Shown: piece by piece, positions 33,792 through 42,564 of the stretch
Numbering within the stretch: the stretch's first letter is position 1
Layout of the letters: every line of letters begins with the position of its first letter
NCBI RefSeq assembly: GCF_035989285.1
Contig: NZ_CP108513.1
Coordinates: forward strand, 7,502,001 to 7,566,000
Length of the DNA stretch: 64,000 nt
Direction: 5' to 3'
Source: Streptomyces sp. NBC_01235
GTDB taxonomy: Bacteria > Actinomycetota > Actinomycetes > Streptomycetales > Streptomycetaceae
Notes under the pieces: model-generated
Seen by the model: the letters and a program-made list of their open reading frames with translations, nothing else
Told to the model about the DNA's origin: nothing
Databases searched by the model: none
Position numbers and translations under genes: made by a program

Positions 33792-33832
33792 ACGCTGTGT
33801 GCCCGGTCCGCCGCGGACCGGGCACACAGCGT
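33792..33832 (+). terminator. Long perfect stem-loop after protease gene
   Basis: Arms 33792-33810 and 33814-33832 are complementary over 19 bp around CCG. It starts 50 nt after the protease stop and lies before the LCP gene. Confidence 0.8.
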
Positions 33833-33910
33833 TGTGCAACCCTGTCCCGAGTTTCCCCGTCTGACCTGACGGAGTGACGATGGTGAGGTTCCACGAGAAC
33901 AGAGGAGCAC

Positions 33911-35050
33911 ATGTCCGCCGAGAGCACGTCGGAGCCCGGCATACCGGGTGAGGCCGGCACAACGAGCGGGGCGGCCGGCAGCAACGGTCCGCGCCACCGC
34001 AAGGAGCGGGGCAGGCGCAAGGGGCTGCTGATCGCCGCGTGGACCGCCGCGGGCATCGTGGTGCTGGGCGGCACGGGCGCGGGCTACCTGTACTTCAAGC
34101 TCAACGGCAACATCAAGAGCGTCGACATCGACCAGGCTCTGGGCACCGACCGGCCGACCAAGGTCGACAACGGCTCCGAGAACATCCTCGTCCTCGGCTC
34201 GGACACCCGCTCGGGCTCCAACAAGAAGCTGGGCGGCGGCACCGACGACGGCAGTGCCCGCTCCGACACGGCGATGATCATCCACGTGTACGAGGGCCAC
34301 AAGAAGGCCAGCGTGGTCTCCATACCGCGCGACACCCTCGTAGACCGCCCGGCGTGCACCGACACGAAGGGCGTCACCCACGACGCCGCGTCCGACGTGA
34401 TGTTCAACTCGGCGTACTCGACGGGCGGCGCGGCCTGCGCGGTGAAGACGGTGGAGTCGATCAGCGGCGTCCGCATGGACCACTACCTGGAGGTCGACTT
34501 CTCGGGCTTCGAGAAGCTCATCGACGAGCTCGGCGGCGTCCAGGTCACCACGACCAAGGCCATCAAGGACCCCGACAGCCACCTGAACCTCAAGGCCGGC
34601 ACGCACACCCTCACCGGCGAGCAGGCCCTCGGCCTGGTCCGCACCCGGCACGGCGTCGGCGACGGCTCCGACCTCGGCCGCATCCAGCTTCAGCAGGCCT
34701 TCATCAAGGCGCTGGTCAACCAGGTCAAGCACATCGGCCTGTTCACCAGCGGCACGAAGCTGTACGACCTGGCCAACACCGCCACCAAGGCCGTCACGAC
34801 CGACTCCGACCTCGGCTCCCTGAACTCCCTGATGTCCTTCGCGAACGGCCTCAAGGGCATCAGCGCGGCCAACATGAACATGGTCACGATGCCGGTCCAG
34901 TACGACCCGTCCAACCCCAACCGCGTCATCGTCTCCGAGGCGAAGGCCAAACAGGTCTGGACGGCCCTCAAGAACGACCAGCCCATCCCGAAGACAGCCA
35001 CCGAGGGGAATGCCACGGGCGAGGCGGCGGGGGTCGTGACGTCGTCGTGA
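33911..35050 (+). CDS. LytR-CpsA-Psr (LCP) family cell-wall ligase
   Basis: The 379-residue protein has a cytoplasmic basic N-terminus, one membrane helix (LLIAAWTAAGIVVLGGTGAGYLYF, about 38-61) and an extracellular LCP domain: NILVLGSDTR, ARSDTAMIIHV, VVSIPRDTLV, LGLVRTRHG with the catalytic Arg/Asp set. LCP enzymes move glycopolymers from lipid carriers to peptidoglycan. It is one of several paralogues normally found in Streptomyces. The nearby WecA/TagO-type gene (40949) makes precursors of the same class. Confidence 0.93.
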   Translation: MSAESTSEPGIPGEAGTTSGAAGSNGPRHRKERGRRKGLLIAAWTAAGIVVLGGTGAGYLYFKLNGNIKSVDIDQALGTDRPTKVDNGSENILVLGSDTRSGSNKKLGGGTDDGSARSDTAMIIHVYEGHKKASVVSIPRDTLVDRPACTDTKGVTHDAASDVMFNSAYSTGGAACAVKTVESISGVRMDHYLEVDFSGFEKLIDELGGVQVTTTKAIKDPDSHLNLKAGTHTLTGEQALGLVRTRHGVGDGSDLGRIQLQQAFIKALVNQVKHIGLFTSGTKLYDLANTATKAVTTDSDLGSLNSLMSFANGLKGISAANMNMVTMPVQYDPSNPNRVIVSEAKAKQVWTALKNDQPIPKTATEGNATGEAAGVVTSS

Positions 35051-35060
35051 GGGGCGGGGG

Positions 35061-35531
35061 TCAGGAGACCCAGCCCGAGCTGTGACGGTGGCGGTGCAGC
35101 CCGACGGCCGAGAACTCGTCCTCGTCGCCGTGCGCGGTCGCGCCCAGCCGGCGCAGGGCCCGGGAGATCGGGCTGCCGTCCTCGGGGAAGCGCTCCCCCT
35201 CCGCCACGCCCAGGGGCCCCAGCACGAGAGCGCCGTCGGCCCACACGGCCGCACGCTGCTCGCCCACGCCCCCGAAGTACTCGGCCTCCAGGTAGGCGAC
35301 CGGCCCGACGGCCGACCAGTCGGCGAGACGGCCGTCGAAGCCGCTGGGCAGCGACCAGAACCCGAGGGGGCGGTCACCGTCGCCGTCGGTGACCGAGTCG
35401 AAGAGGCCGTCCGTCATCGGCATCAGCGACAGGCCCTGACCGAGCGCCGCCGACCGCGCGGCGGGCAGGTCCCCCATGACGTCCCGCAGCGTCTCCCGGC
35501 CGGCGATCACGGCCCGCAGCTCGTAACTCAT
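35061..35531 (-). CDS. Conserved hypothetical protein
   Basis: ATG 35531 has GGGAGG about 8 nt upstream and gives 156 residues (MSYELRAVIAGRETLRD...). It is soluble, rich in Asp/Gly, with a YLEAEYFGGVGEQRAAVWADGALVLG core resembling small Streptomyces proteins of unknown function. No motif points to an activity. It is convergent with the LCP gene, 10 bp apart, and divergent from rpmE. Confidence 0.75.
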   Translation of the reverse strand: MSYELRAVIAGRETLRDVMGDLPAARSAALGQGLSLMPMTDGLFDSVTDGDGDRPLGFWSLPSGFDGRLADWSAVGPVAYLEAEYFGGVGEQRAAVWADGALVLGPLGVAEGERFPEDGSPISRALRRLGATAHGDEDEFSAVGLHRHRHSSGWVS

Positions 35532-35690
35532 CCCCACGACCTCCCGCTCCCGGTCCCCCGGGAATAGATCCCCCCGCCCCCCGGTTTTGGGGGATGCGGC
35601 CAGTCCTGGCAGACTGGTACGTCGGCTCCGGTTCACGTTTGTCGTATCCCGCGGCAGCGACCCGGCGCCCTCCCGAAACTAGGAGACACC

Positions 35691-35915
35691 TTGAAGCGCG
35701 ACATCCACCCCGAGTACGTCGAGACGCAGGTCAGCTGCACCTGTGGCGCGTCGTTCACCACCCGTAGCACGATCGAGAGCGGTTCCATCCGCGCCGACGT
35801 CTGCTCCGAGTGCCACCCGTTCTACACGGGCAAGCAGAAGATCCTCGACACCGGTGGCCGTGTGGCCCGCTTCGAGGCCCGCTTCGGCAAGGCCGCCGCA
35901 GGCTCCAAGAAGTAG
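35691..35915 (+). CDS. rpmE: 50S ribosomal protein L31, zinc-binding type
   Basis: TTG 35691 with AGGAG 6-8 nt upstream; 74 residues. Starts MKRDIHPEY and carries the cysteines of the zinc form (CTCG at 16-19, [10 protein letters not shown] near 37-46). Under zinc limitation this C+ form is replaced by a C- paralogue in Streptomyces. It precedes prfA by 107 bp, a pairing common in actinobacteria. Confidence 0.97.
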   Translation: MKRDIHPEYVETQVSCTCGASFTTRSTIESGSIRADVCSECHPFYTGKQKILDTGGRVARFEARFGKAAAGSKK

Positions 35916-36022
35916 CGAGCCCCATTTCGCCGGTCCACGGTCGTGTCCCCGCCCAGGGACACACCGGGACCGGCGTTTTTGGTCGCCCGCCCTTCCCCCA
36001 CGTACGTCATCAGGAGCCCACC

Positions 36023-37099
36023 ATGTTCGAGGCCGTCGAGGAGCTGCTCGGTGAGCACGCCGACCTGGAGAAGAAGCTCGCCGACCCGTCGGTCCACTCC
36101 GACCAGGCCAACGCGCGCAAGCTGAACAAGCGCTACGCCGAGCTCACCCCGATCGTCGCCACGTACCGCTCCTGGAAGCAGACCGGCGACGACATCGAGA
36201 CCGCGCGTGAATTCGCCGTCGACGACCCCGACTTCGCCGCCGAGGTCAAGGTGCTGGACAAGCAGCGCGAGGAACTGACGGAGAAGCTGCGGCTGCTGCT
36301 CGTGCCCCGGGACCCGTCCGACGACAAGGACGTCATCCTGGAGATCAAGGCGGGCGCGGGCGGTGACGAGTCCGCGCTGTTCGCCGGCGACCTGCTGCGC
36401 ATGTACCTGCGGTACGCCGAGCGCGTCGGCTGGAAGACCGAGATCATCGACGCCACCGAGTCCGAGCTGGGCGGCTACAAGGACGTCCAGGTCGCCGTGA
36501 AGACCAAGGGCGGGCAGGGCGCCACCGAGCCCGGGCAGGGCGTGTGGGCGCGGCTCAAGTACGAGGGCGGCGTGCACCGCGTGCAGCGGGTGCCCGCGAC
36601 CGAGTCCCAGGGGCGGATCCACACCTCCGCCGCCGGTGTGCTCGTGACGCCCGAGGCGGAGGAGGTCGACGTCGAGATCAACGCCAACGACCTCCGCATC
36701 GACGTGTACCGGTCCTCCGGGCCCGGCGGACAGTCCGTCAACACCACCGACTCCGCCGTGCGCATCACGCACATTCCCACCGGAGTCGTCGCCTCCTGCC
36801 AGAACGAGAAGAGCCAGCTGCAGAACAAGGAGCAGGCGATGCGTATCCTGCGCTCCAGGCTGCTCGCGGCGGCGCAGGAGGAAGCGGAGCGGGAGGCCGC
36901 CGACGCCCGCCGCAGCCAGGTCCGCACCGTCGACCGCTCCGAGAAGATCCGTACGTACAACTTCCCGGAGAACCGCATCTCGGACCACCGTGTCGGCTTC
37001 AAGTCGTACAACCTGGACCAGGTCCTGGACGGCGACCTCGACGCGGTGATCCAGGCCTGCGTCGACGCGGACTCGGCCGCCAAGCTCGCAGCCGCCTGA
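36023..37099 (+). CDS. prfA: Peptide chain release factor 1
   Basis: ATG 36023 after AGGAG; 358 residues. The GGQ motif ([10 protein letters not shown]) that triggers peptide release and the PAT tripeptide ([10 protein letters not shown]) that reads UAA/UAG are present, so this is RF1 and not RF2. The methyltransferase that modifies the GGQ glutamine, PrmC, is the next gene. Confidence 0.97.
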   Translation: MFEAVEELLGEHADLEKKLADPSVHSDQANARKLNKRYAELTPIVATYRSWKQTGDDIETAREFAVDDPDFAAEVKVLDKQREELTEKLRLLLVPRDPSDDKDVILEIKAGAGGDESALFAGDLLRMYLRYAERVGWKTEIIDATESELGGYKDVQVAVKTKGGQGATEPGQGVWARLKYEGGVHRVQRVPATESQGRIHTSAAGVLVTPEAEEVDVEINANDLRIDVYRSSGPGGQSVNTTDSAVRITHIPTGVVASCQNEKSQLQNKEQAMRILRSRLLAAAQEEAEREAADARRSQVRTVDRSEKIRTYNFPENRISDHRVGFKSYNLDQVLDGDLDAVIQACVDADSAAKLAAA

Positions 37100-37136
37100 G
37101 GCACGTCGCAGAAGTACCGAGTACCGGAGGACTTGC

Positions 37137-37982
37137 GTGAACCTGCTGCTCGCAGAGGTGGCCCAGGCCACCCAGCGGCTGGCCGACGCCGGCGTGCCCT
37201 CGCCGCGCAACGACGCGGAGGAGCTCGCCGCGTTCGTGCACGGCGTGAAGCGCGGTGAACTCCACTCCGTGAAGAACTCCGACTTCGACGCCCGCTACTG
37301 GGAGGTCATCGCCCGGCGCGAGCAGCGCGAGCCGCTCCAGCACATCACCGGGCGGGCCTTCTTCCGGTACCTGGAACTCCAGGTCGGGCCCGGAGTCTTC
37401 GTGCCCCGTCCCGAGACCGAGGCCGTGGTCGGCTGGGCCATAGACGCCGTACGCGCCATGGACGTCGTCGAGCCCCGCATCGTCGACCTGTGCACCGGCA
37501 GCGGGGCCATCGCCCTCGCCCTCGCCCAGGAGGTCCCGCGCTCCCGCGTGCACGCCGTGGAGCTGTCCGAGGACGCCCTCAGGTGGACGCGCAAGAACAT
37601 GGAGGGGTCCAGGGTCGACCTGCGTCAGGGAGACGCCCTGGACGCCTTCCACGACCTCGACGGCCAGGTCGACCTGGTCATCTCCAACCCGCCGTACATC
37701 CCGCTCACGGAGTGGGAGTACGTGGCGCCGGAGGCCCGGGACTACGATCCCGAACTCGCCCTGTTCTCGGGGGAGGACGGCCTCGACCTGATCCGTGGCA
37801 TCGAGCGCACCGCGCACCGGCTGCTGCGTCCCGGCGGTGTCGTCGTCATCGAGCACGCCGACACGCAGGGCGGCCAGGTGCCGTGGATCTTCACCGAGGA
37901 GCGGGGCTGGGCCGACGCGGCCGACCACCCCGACCTCAACAACCGTCCGCGCTTCGCCACCGCCCGCAGGGCGATGCCGTGA
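37137..37982 (+). CDS. prmC: Peptide chain release factor N5-glutamine methyltransferase
   Basis: GTG 37137 with GGAGG upstream; 281 residues. The SAM-binding motif VDLCTGSGAIALALA (about 119-133) and the substrate motif SNPPYIP (about 182-188) are diagnostic of PrmC/HemK. It methylates the GGQ glutamine of RF1 and RF2 with SAM. Its stop overlaps a possible tiny gene (GTGA). Confidence 0.96.
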   Translation: MNLLLAEVAQATQRLADAGVPSPRNDAEELAAFVHGVKRGELHSVKNSDFDARYWEVIARREQREPLQHITGRAFFRYLELQVGPGVFVPRPETEAVVGWAIDAVRAMDVVEPRIVDLCTGSGAIALALAQEVPRSRVHAVELSEDALRWTRKNMEGSRVDLRQGDALDAFHDLDGQVDLVISNPPYIPLTEWEYVAPEARDYDPELALFSGEDGLDLIRGIERTAHRLLRPGGVVVIEHADTQGGQVPWIFTEERGWADAADHPDLNNRPRFATARRAMP

Positions 37983-38074
37983 GCGCGCCCCATACTTTCG
38001 ACCCGCAGCAGTACGCGTGCGAGTACACGTACGAGTACGCGCACAGGTACTTCGTGTACGAGGAGGCTCGCTAA
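37979..38074 (+). CDS. Possible 31-residue Tyr-rich peptide
   Basis: GTG 37979 overlaps the prmC stop (GTGA) and the frame ends with TAA directly before the ATG of the next gene. The product is Tyr/Glu-rich (contains CEYTYEYAHRYFVYEEAR). There is no independent ribosome site. It exactly fills the gap between two essential genes; it could be a coupled small protein or a spacer whose repeated GTAC/GAGTAC units have another use. Confidence 0.4.
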   Translation: MSAPHTFDPQQYACEYTYEYAHRYFVYEEAR

Positions 38075-38722
38075 ATGGCACGGCGATACGACACCAACGA
38101 CGCGACCGACCGTGTGACCGGTCTGCGCGAGGCCGCGTCCGCCGTCCGCCGAGGCGAGCTCGTGGTCCTCCCGACCGACACGGTGTACGGGATCGGCGCC
38201 GACGCGTTCTCCTCGGAGGCCGTCGCCGACCTGCTGGAGGCCAAGGGCCGGGGCCGCAACATGCCCACCCCCGTCCTCATCGGCTCCCCGAACACGCTGC
38301 ACGGCCTCGTCACGGACTTCTCCGAGCTGGCCTGGGAGCTGGTCGACGCGTTCTGGCCGGGCGCGCTGACGCTGGTCGCCAAGCACCAGCCGTCCCTCCA
38401 GTGGGACCTGGGCGACACCCGCGGCACGGTCGCCGTGCGGATGCCCCTGCACCCGGTCGCCATCGAGCTGCTGACGGAGGTCGGCCCGATGGCGGTCTCC
38501 TCCGCCAACCTCACCGGCCACCCGGCGCCGGAGAACTGCGACTACGCGCAGGAGATGCTCGGCGACTCCGTCTCCGTCTACCTCGACGGCGGCCCGACCC
38601 CCGGCAACGTCCCCTCGTCGATCGTCGACGTCAGCCGAGGGGTGCCGCTGCTGCTGCGTGAGGGCGCGATCTCCGCGGACGAGCTGCGGAAGGTCGTACC
38701 CGACCTCGAGGTGGCGAATTGA
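38075..38722 (+). CDS. tsaC: L-threonylcarbamoyladenylate synthase
   Basis: The 215-residue YrdC/Sua5-fold protein makes threonylcarbamoyl-AMP from Thr, bicarbonate and ATP for the t6A37 tRNA modification. Diagnostic motifs: LVVLPTDTVYGIGADAF, the KGRGRNMPTPVLI basic motif, FWPGALTLV, RMPLHP and SSANLTGHP. It lacks the long Sua5 C-terminal domain. GAGGAGG precedes ATG 38075. Confidence 0.95.
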   Translation: MARRYDTNDATDRVTGLREAASAVRRGELVVLPTDTVYGIGADAFSSEAVADLLEAKGRGRNMPTPVLIGSPNTLHGLVTDFSELAWELVDAFWPGALTLVAKHQPSLQWDLGDTRGTVAVRMPLHPVAIELLTEVGPMAVSSANLTGHPAPENCDYAQEMLGDSVSVYLDGGPTPGNVPSSIVDVSRGVPLLLREGAISADELRKVVPDLEVAN

Positions 38723-39396
38723 CAGCCCCTGACGCGGGGCGTGGCATAGGCAACGGGGAACGTGCCGCGGAACAGACGACGACGTTCGGGTTTCCGCGCG
38801 ACACCTTCCGCATCCTCCACGTCAGCACCGGCAACGTCTGCCGCTCGCCGATCACCGAGCGGCTGACCCGGCATTTCGTGTCGCAGCGGCTCGGGGTGCT
38901 GGGCGGCGGGCTGATCGTGGAGAGCGCGGGAACCTGGGGCCACGAGGGCGCGCCGATGGAGGCCAACGCGGAGACCGTGCTGGCCGACTTCGGCGCGGAC
39001 GCGTCCGGGTTCACCGGCCGCGAGCTTCTCGACGAGCACGTCATCATGGCCGACCTGGTCCTGACGGCGACCCGTGACCACCGCGCCCAGGTCATCTCCA
39101 TGGGCCACTCGGCGGGCCTGCGCACCTTCACCCTCAAGGAGTTCACCCGCCTGGTGAACGCCATCGACCCCGCCACGCTGCCCCCGCTGGACGAGGGCGT
39201 GGTCATGCGCGCCCGGGCGCTGGTCCGCGCGGCGGCGGCTCTACGCGGGTGGCTCCTGGCCCCGACCCTGGAGGCGGACGAGGTCTACGACCCGTACGGG
39301 GCACCCCTGCCGTTCTTCCGCTCGATCGGGGACGAGATACACCAGGCACTGGACCCGGTGGTGACGGCGCTGACGGGTGTGCCCGCGCGTACTTGA
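38719..39396 (+). CDS. Low-molecular-weight phosphatase fold protein lacking catalytic Cys
   Basis: TTG 38719 overlaps the previous stop; 225 residues. The P-loop reads VSTGNVCRSP (35-44). In active LMW-PTPs the loop is C-x5-R; counting back from R42, the nucleophile position is Ser36. The general-acid motif DPYG (about 194-197) is kept. There is an extra ~30-residue disordered N-terminus. Either the protein is a phosphate-binding non-enzyme or it uses a different chemistry; a sequencing error is unlikely to make the clean Ser codon. Linked to tsaC by TTGA overlap. Confidence 0.85.
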   Translation: MTAPDAGRGIGNGERAAEQTTTFGFPRDTFRILHVSTGNVCRSPITERLTRHFVSQRLGVLGGGLIVESAGTWGHEGAPMEANAETVLADFGADASGFTGRELLDEHVIMADLVLTATRDHRAQVISMGHSAGLRTFTLKEFTRLVNAIDPATLPPLDEGVVMRARALVRAAAALRGWLLAPTLEADEVYDPYGAPLPFFRSIGDEIHQALDPVVTALTGVPART

Positions 39397-39443
39397 GGCG
39401 GGGCGCCGACGGGTGTGCCCGCGCGTACGGGAGGCGGGGCGGG
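39372..39443. repeat. 36-bp tandem duplication
   Basis: 39372-39407 and 39408-39443 share GACGGGTGTGCCCGCGCGTAC followed by GAGGCGGGGCG. The first copy includes the C-terminal codons and stop of the phosphatase-like gene; the second lies in the intergenic region before glyA. Confidence 0.75.
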
Positions 39444-39535
39444 GATCGGTGCCCGCGTGGAGGTGACAATCCGCGCACCTCGACCACCTCGGGCCTACAT
39501 TGGACGTACGTCACCGTCGACGCCCGGAGTGCAAC

Positions 39536-40774
39536 ATGTCGGTCACCCATGTCCCCGAGGCCGATGTCCTGCGCCGGCAGGACCCCGAGCTGGCCGAGAT
39601 CCTGCTCGGGGAACGGGAGCGGCAGTCGACGACGCTGCAGCTGATCGCCGCCGAGAACTTCACCTCGCCCGCCGTGCTCGCCGCACTCGGCTCGCCCCTC
39701 GCCAACAAGTACGCGGAGGGGTACCCGGGGGCCCGCTACCACGGCGGCTGCGAGATCGTCGACGTCGCCGAGCGCATCGCCGTGGACCGCGCCAGGACGT
39801 TGTTCGGCGCCGAACACGCCAACGTCCAGGCCCACTCGGGCTCTTCCGCGGTGCTGGCCGCCTATGCCGCTCTGCTGCGGCCCGGCGACACCGTCCTCGC
39901 TCTCGGGCTGCCGTACGGCGGTCATCTCACGCACGGATCGCCGGCGAACTTCTCCGGGCGCTGGTTCGACTTCGTGCCCTACGGGGTGGACGCGGAGACC
40001 GGCCTCATCGACTACGACCAGGTGCGGACGCTGGCCGGCAGCCATCGGCCCAAGGCGATCGTGTGCGGGTCCATCGCCTACCCGCGCCACCTGGACTACG
40101 CCTTCTTCCGGGACGTGGCCGACGAGGTCGGCGCCTATCTCATCGCCGACGCCGCCCACCCCATCGGCCTCGTCGCCGGGGGAGCGGCGCCCAGCCCGGT
40201 GCCGTACGCCGACATCGTTTGCGCCACCACGCACAAGGTGCTGCGCGGGCCGCGCGGCGGGATGATCCTCTGCGGCGGCGAGCTCGCGGAACGGGTGGAC
40301 CGGGCGGTGTTCCCGTTCACGCAGGGCGGCGCGCAGATGCACACCATCGCCGCCAAGGCGGTCGCGTTCGGCGAGGCGGCCACCCCGGCGTTCACCGCGT
40401 ACGCCCATCAGGTGGTCGCCAACGCGAGGGTTCTCGCCGCAGCTCTGGAGGCGGAGGGGCTGGCCGTCACGACCGGCGGGACCGACACCCACCTCATCAC
40501 CGCCGACTCCACGCCCCTCGGCGTCGACGGGCGCACCGCGCGCGGCCTGCTCGCGGCCGCCGGGATGGTGCTGGACTGCTGCGCGCTGCCGCACGACCAC
40601 GCCCGTGGCCTGCGCCTGGGCACCGCCGCGGTGACCACGCAGGGCATGGGGGAGCAGGAGATGAAGCGGGTCGCGGTGCTGCTGGCGGGGGTGCTGCGGG
40701 ACGAGATCGATGGCAAGAAGGCCCGCGAGGAAGTGCGCGAGCTGAGCCTGGCGTTTCCGCCGTATCCGGGCTGA
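39536..40774 (+). CDS. glyA: Serine hydroxymethyltransferase
   Basis: ATG 39536 with GGAG upstream; 412 residues. The PLP-lysine motif TTHKVLRGPRGG and the substrate region NKYAEGYPGARYHGGCE are present. It interconverts Ser and Gly with tetrahydrofolate. Compared with E. coli GlyA the motif VVTTTTHKTLRGPRGG is slightly altered (VCATTHKVLRG), in keeping with the second Streptomyces paralogue next to the atp operon. Confidence 0.94.
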   Translation: MSVTHVPEADVLRRQDPELAEILLGERERQSTTLQLIAAENFTSPAVLAALGSPLANKYAEGYPGARYHGGCEIVDVAERIAVDRARTLFGAEHANVQAHSGSSAVLAAYAALLRPGDTVLALGLPYGGHLTHGSPANFSGRWFDFVPYGVDAETGLIDYDQVRTLAGSHRPKAIVCGSIAYPRHLDYAFFRDVADEVGAYLIADAAHPIGLVAGGAAPSPVPYADIVCATTHKVLRGPRGGMILCGGELAERVDRAVFPFTQGGAQMHTIAAKAVAFGEAATPAFTAYAHQVVANARVLAAALEAEGLAVTTGGTDTHLITADSTPLGVDGRTARGLLAAAGMVLDCCALPHDHARGLRLGTAAVTTQGMGEQEMKRVAVLLAGVLRDEIDGKKAREEVRELSLAFPPYPG

Positions 40775-40948
40775 ACCGGGGTAGGCGCGCCCCGTGCACA
40801 CCCTCGGGCGCACCCCCTGTACGCGCCTTCACACAGCCTCACGTGAAACCATCGTCACTACCCGGAAGTCCTCACACATATGCGCCGTGTAGGAGTCGAT
40901 CGCTAGGGTGTGGGACTGAGATGGCCAGCGAGACCTGTGGGGAAGCCT

Positions 40949-42301
40949 GTGCGTGAATACCTGCTGACGCTCTGCATCACGGCCGCGGTGACGTATCTGC
41001 TGACTGGGCCGGTACGGAAGTTCGCGATCGTGGCCGGAGCGATGCCGCAGATCAGGGCCCGTGACGTGCACCGGGAACCCACTCCGCGGCTCGGTGGGAT
41101 CGCCATGTTCTTCGGCCTGTGCGCGGGCCTGCTGGTCGCCGACCATCTCACCAACCTCAACGAGGTCTTCGAGAAGTCGAACGAGCCGCGCGCCCTGCTG
41201 TCGGGGGCCGCGCTGATCTGGCTCATCGGCGTGCTGGACGACAAGTTCGAGATCGACGCCCTGATCAAGCTGGGCGCCCAGATGATCGCCGCGGGCGTGA
41301 TGGTGATGCAGGGTCTGACGATCCTGTGGCTGCCCATCCCGACCGTGGGCACGGTCGCGCTGACCCAGTGGCAGGGGACCCTGCTGACAGTGGCCCTGGT
41401 CGTCATCACCATCAACGCGGTCAACTTCGTGGACGGCCTCGACGGTCTCGCCGCCGGCATGGTGTGCATCGCGGCGGCCGCGTTCTTCATGTACGCCTAC
41501 CGCATCTGGTACTCGTACGGCATCGAGGCCGCCGCCCCGGCGACGCTGTTCGCGGCGATCCTGATGGGCATGTGCCTGGGCTTCCTGCCGCACAACATGC
41601 ATCCGGCGCGGATCTTCATGGGCGACTCGGGCTCGATGCTGATCGGGCTGGTGCTGGCCGCGGGCGCGATCTCCGTCACGGGCCAGGTCGACCCCGATGT
41701 GATGAAGCTGTTCTCCGGGTCCGAGCGCAACGCCGTCCACCAGATGGTGCCGGTCTACATCCCGCTGCTGATGCCGCTGACGATCATCGCGATCCCGGCC
41801 GCCGACCTCATCCTGGCGATCGTGCGCCGTACCTGGCGCGGCAAGTCGCCGTTCGCGGCGGACCGCGGGCACCTGCACCACCGGCTCCTGGAGATCGGCC
41901 ACTCGCACAGCCGCGCGGTGCTGATCATGTACTTCTGGTCGGCGCTGATCGGGTTCGGCGCGCTCGCCTACTCGGTCAACTCGGCGTCCATGTGGATCGT
42001 CCTGGGTGTCGTGTTCCTCAGTGCGATCGGTCTGGCGCTGCTTCTGCTGCCGCGCTTCACGCCGCGTGCGCCGCGCTGGGCGGAGGCCTTCGTCCCGCCG
42101 CGTTACCGCCGCCGCCGGGCCACCGCGGCAGCCACGCTGGAGCAGCCCGCCGTGCGTGCCGCCGCCGTTGCCGAGGACCCGGAGAAGCAGGCGGAACAGG
42201 AAGAGCGGGAGCAGCAGCAGACGCCGGTCCCGGCGGGTGTGACGGGTACCAACGGGGCGACCGCGATCGGTGGCCGACGAAGCTCCAAGGTAAGAATCTG
42301 A
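40949..42301 (+). CDS. Undecaprenyl-phosphate GlcNAc-1-phosphate transferase (WecA/TagO type)
   Basis: GTG 40949 with GGGGAAG upstream; 450 residues. About eleven membrane helices, DDK (metal site region, GVLDDKFEID), NAVNFVDGLDGLAAG and HLHHRL (HxHH motif) define the polyprenyl-phosphate sugar-1-phosphate transferases. It starts synthesis of teichoic-acid or other wall polymers by moving GlcNAc-1-P onto the lipid carrier. The C-terminal ~90 residues are cytoplasmic and disordered (EQEEREQQQTPVPAG). A WecA-like gene before atpI is conserved in actinobacteria. Confidence 0.93.
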   Translation: MREYLLTLCITAAVTYLLTGPVRKFAIVAGAMPQIRARDVHREPTPRLGGIAMFFGLCAGLLVADHLTNLNEVFEKSNEPRALLSGAALIWLIGVLDDKFEIDALIKLGAQMIAAGVMVMQGLTILWLPIPTVGTVALTQWQGTLLTVALVVITINAVNFVDGLDGLAAGMVCIAAAAFFMYAYRIWYSYGIEAAAPATLFAAILMGMCLGFLPHNMHPARIFMGDSGSMLIGLVLAAGAISVTGQVDPDVMKLFSGSERNAVHQMVPVYIPLLMPLTIIAIPAADLILAIVRRTWRGKSPFAADRGHLHHRLLEIGHSHSRAVLIMYFWSALIGFGALAYSVNSASMWIVLGVVFLSAIGLALLLLPRFTPRAPRWAEAFVPPRYRRRRATAAATLEQPAVRAAAVAEDPEKQAEQEEREQQQTPVPAGVTGTNGATAIGGRRSSKVRI

Positions 42302-42390
42302 CTAGAGCATTGCCAAGTCGTGGGAGAACCGGGGGTGGGCAAAGTCCCCCATTACCAGACAAGCTCCCCCGGGTTCTGCACAGACGCGCG

Positions 42391-42466
42391 CTGTCACTCT
42401 CATGTGTGACAGCGAGCACACCTTCCAGGTAAAGACCTCATCAAATAGTTTGTGATACGGTTCACG
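42391..42466 (+). promoter_or_regulatory. Palindromes upstream of atp operon, CRP-like
   Basis: CTGTCAC (42391-42397) and GTGACAG (42406-42412) form a perfect inverted repeat; GTGTG...CACAC (42404-42421) overlaps it. A second site TGTGATACGGTTCACG (42451-42466) has TGTGA-N6-TCAC(G), like a Crp box. They lie 99-174 bp upstream of the atpI start. TACGCT just before ATG 42565 could be a -10. Confidence 0.5.
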
Positions 42467-42564
42467 AGAACCCCCGGATAGAGCCGAAGGGCCGCAGTAC
42501 GACGGTCCGTTGGAGCGAGGTGGCGTGAGGTCTCTCGCCCCTCGGGCCGGGACTACGCTCGTCC

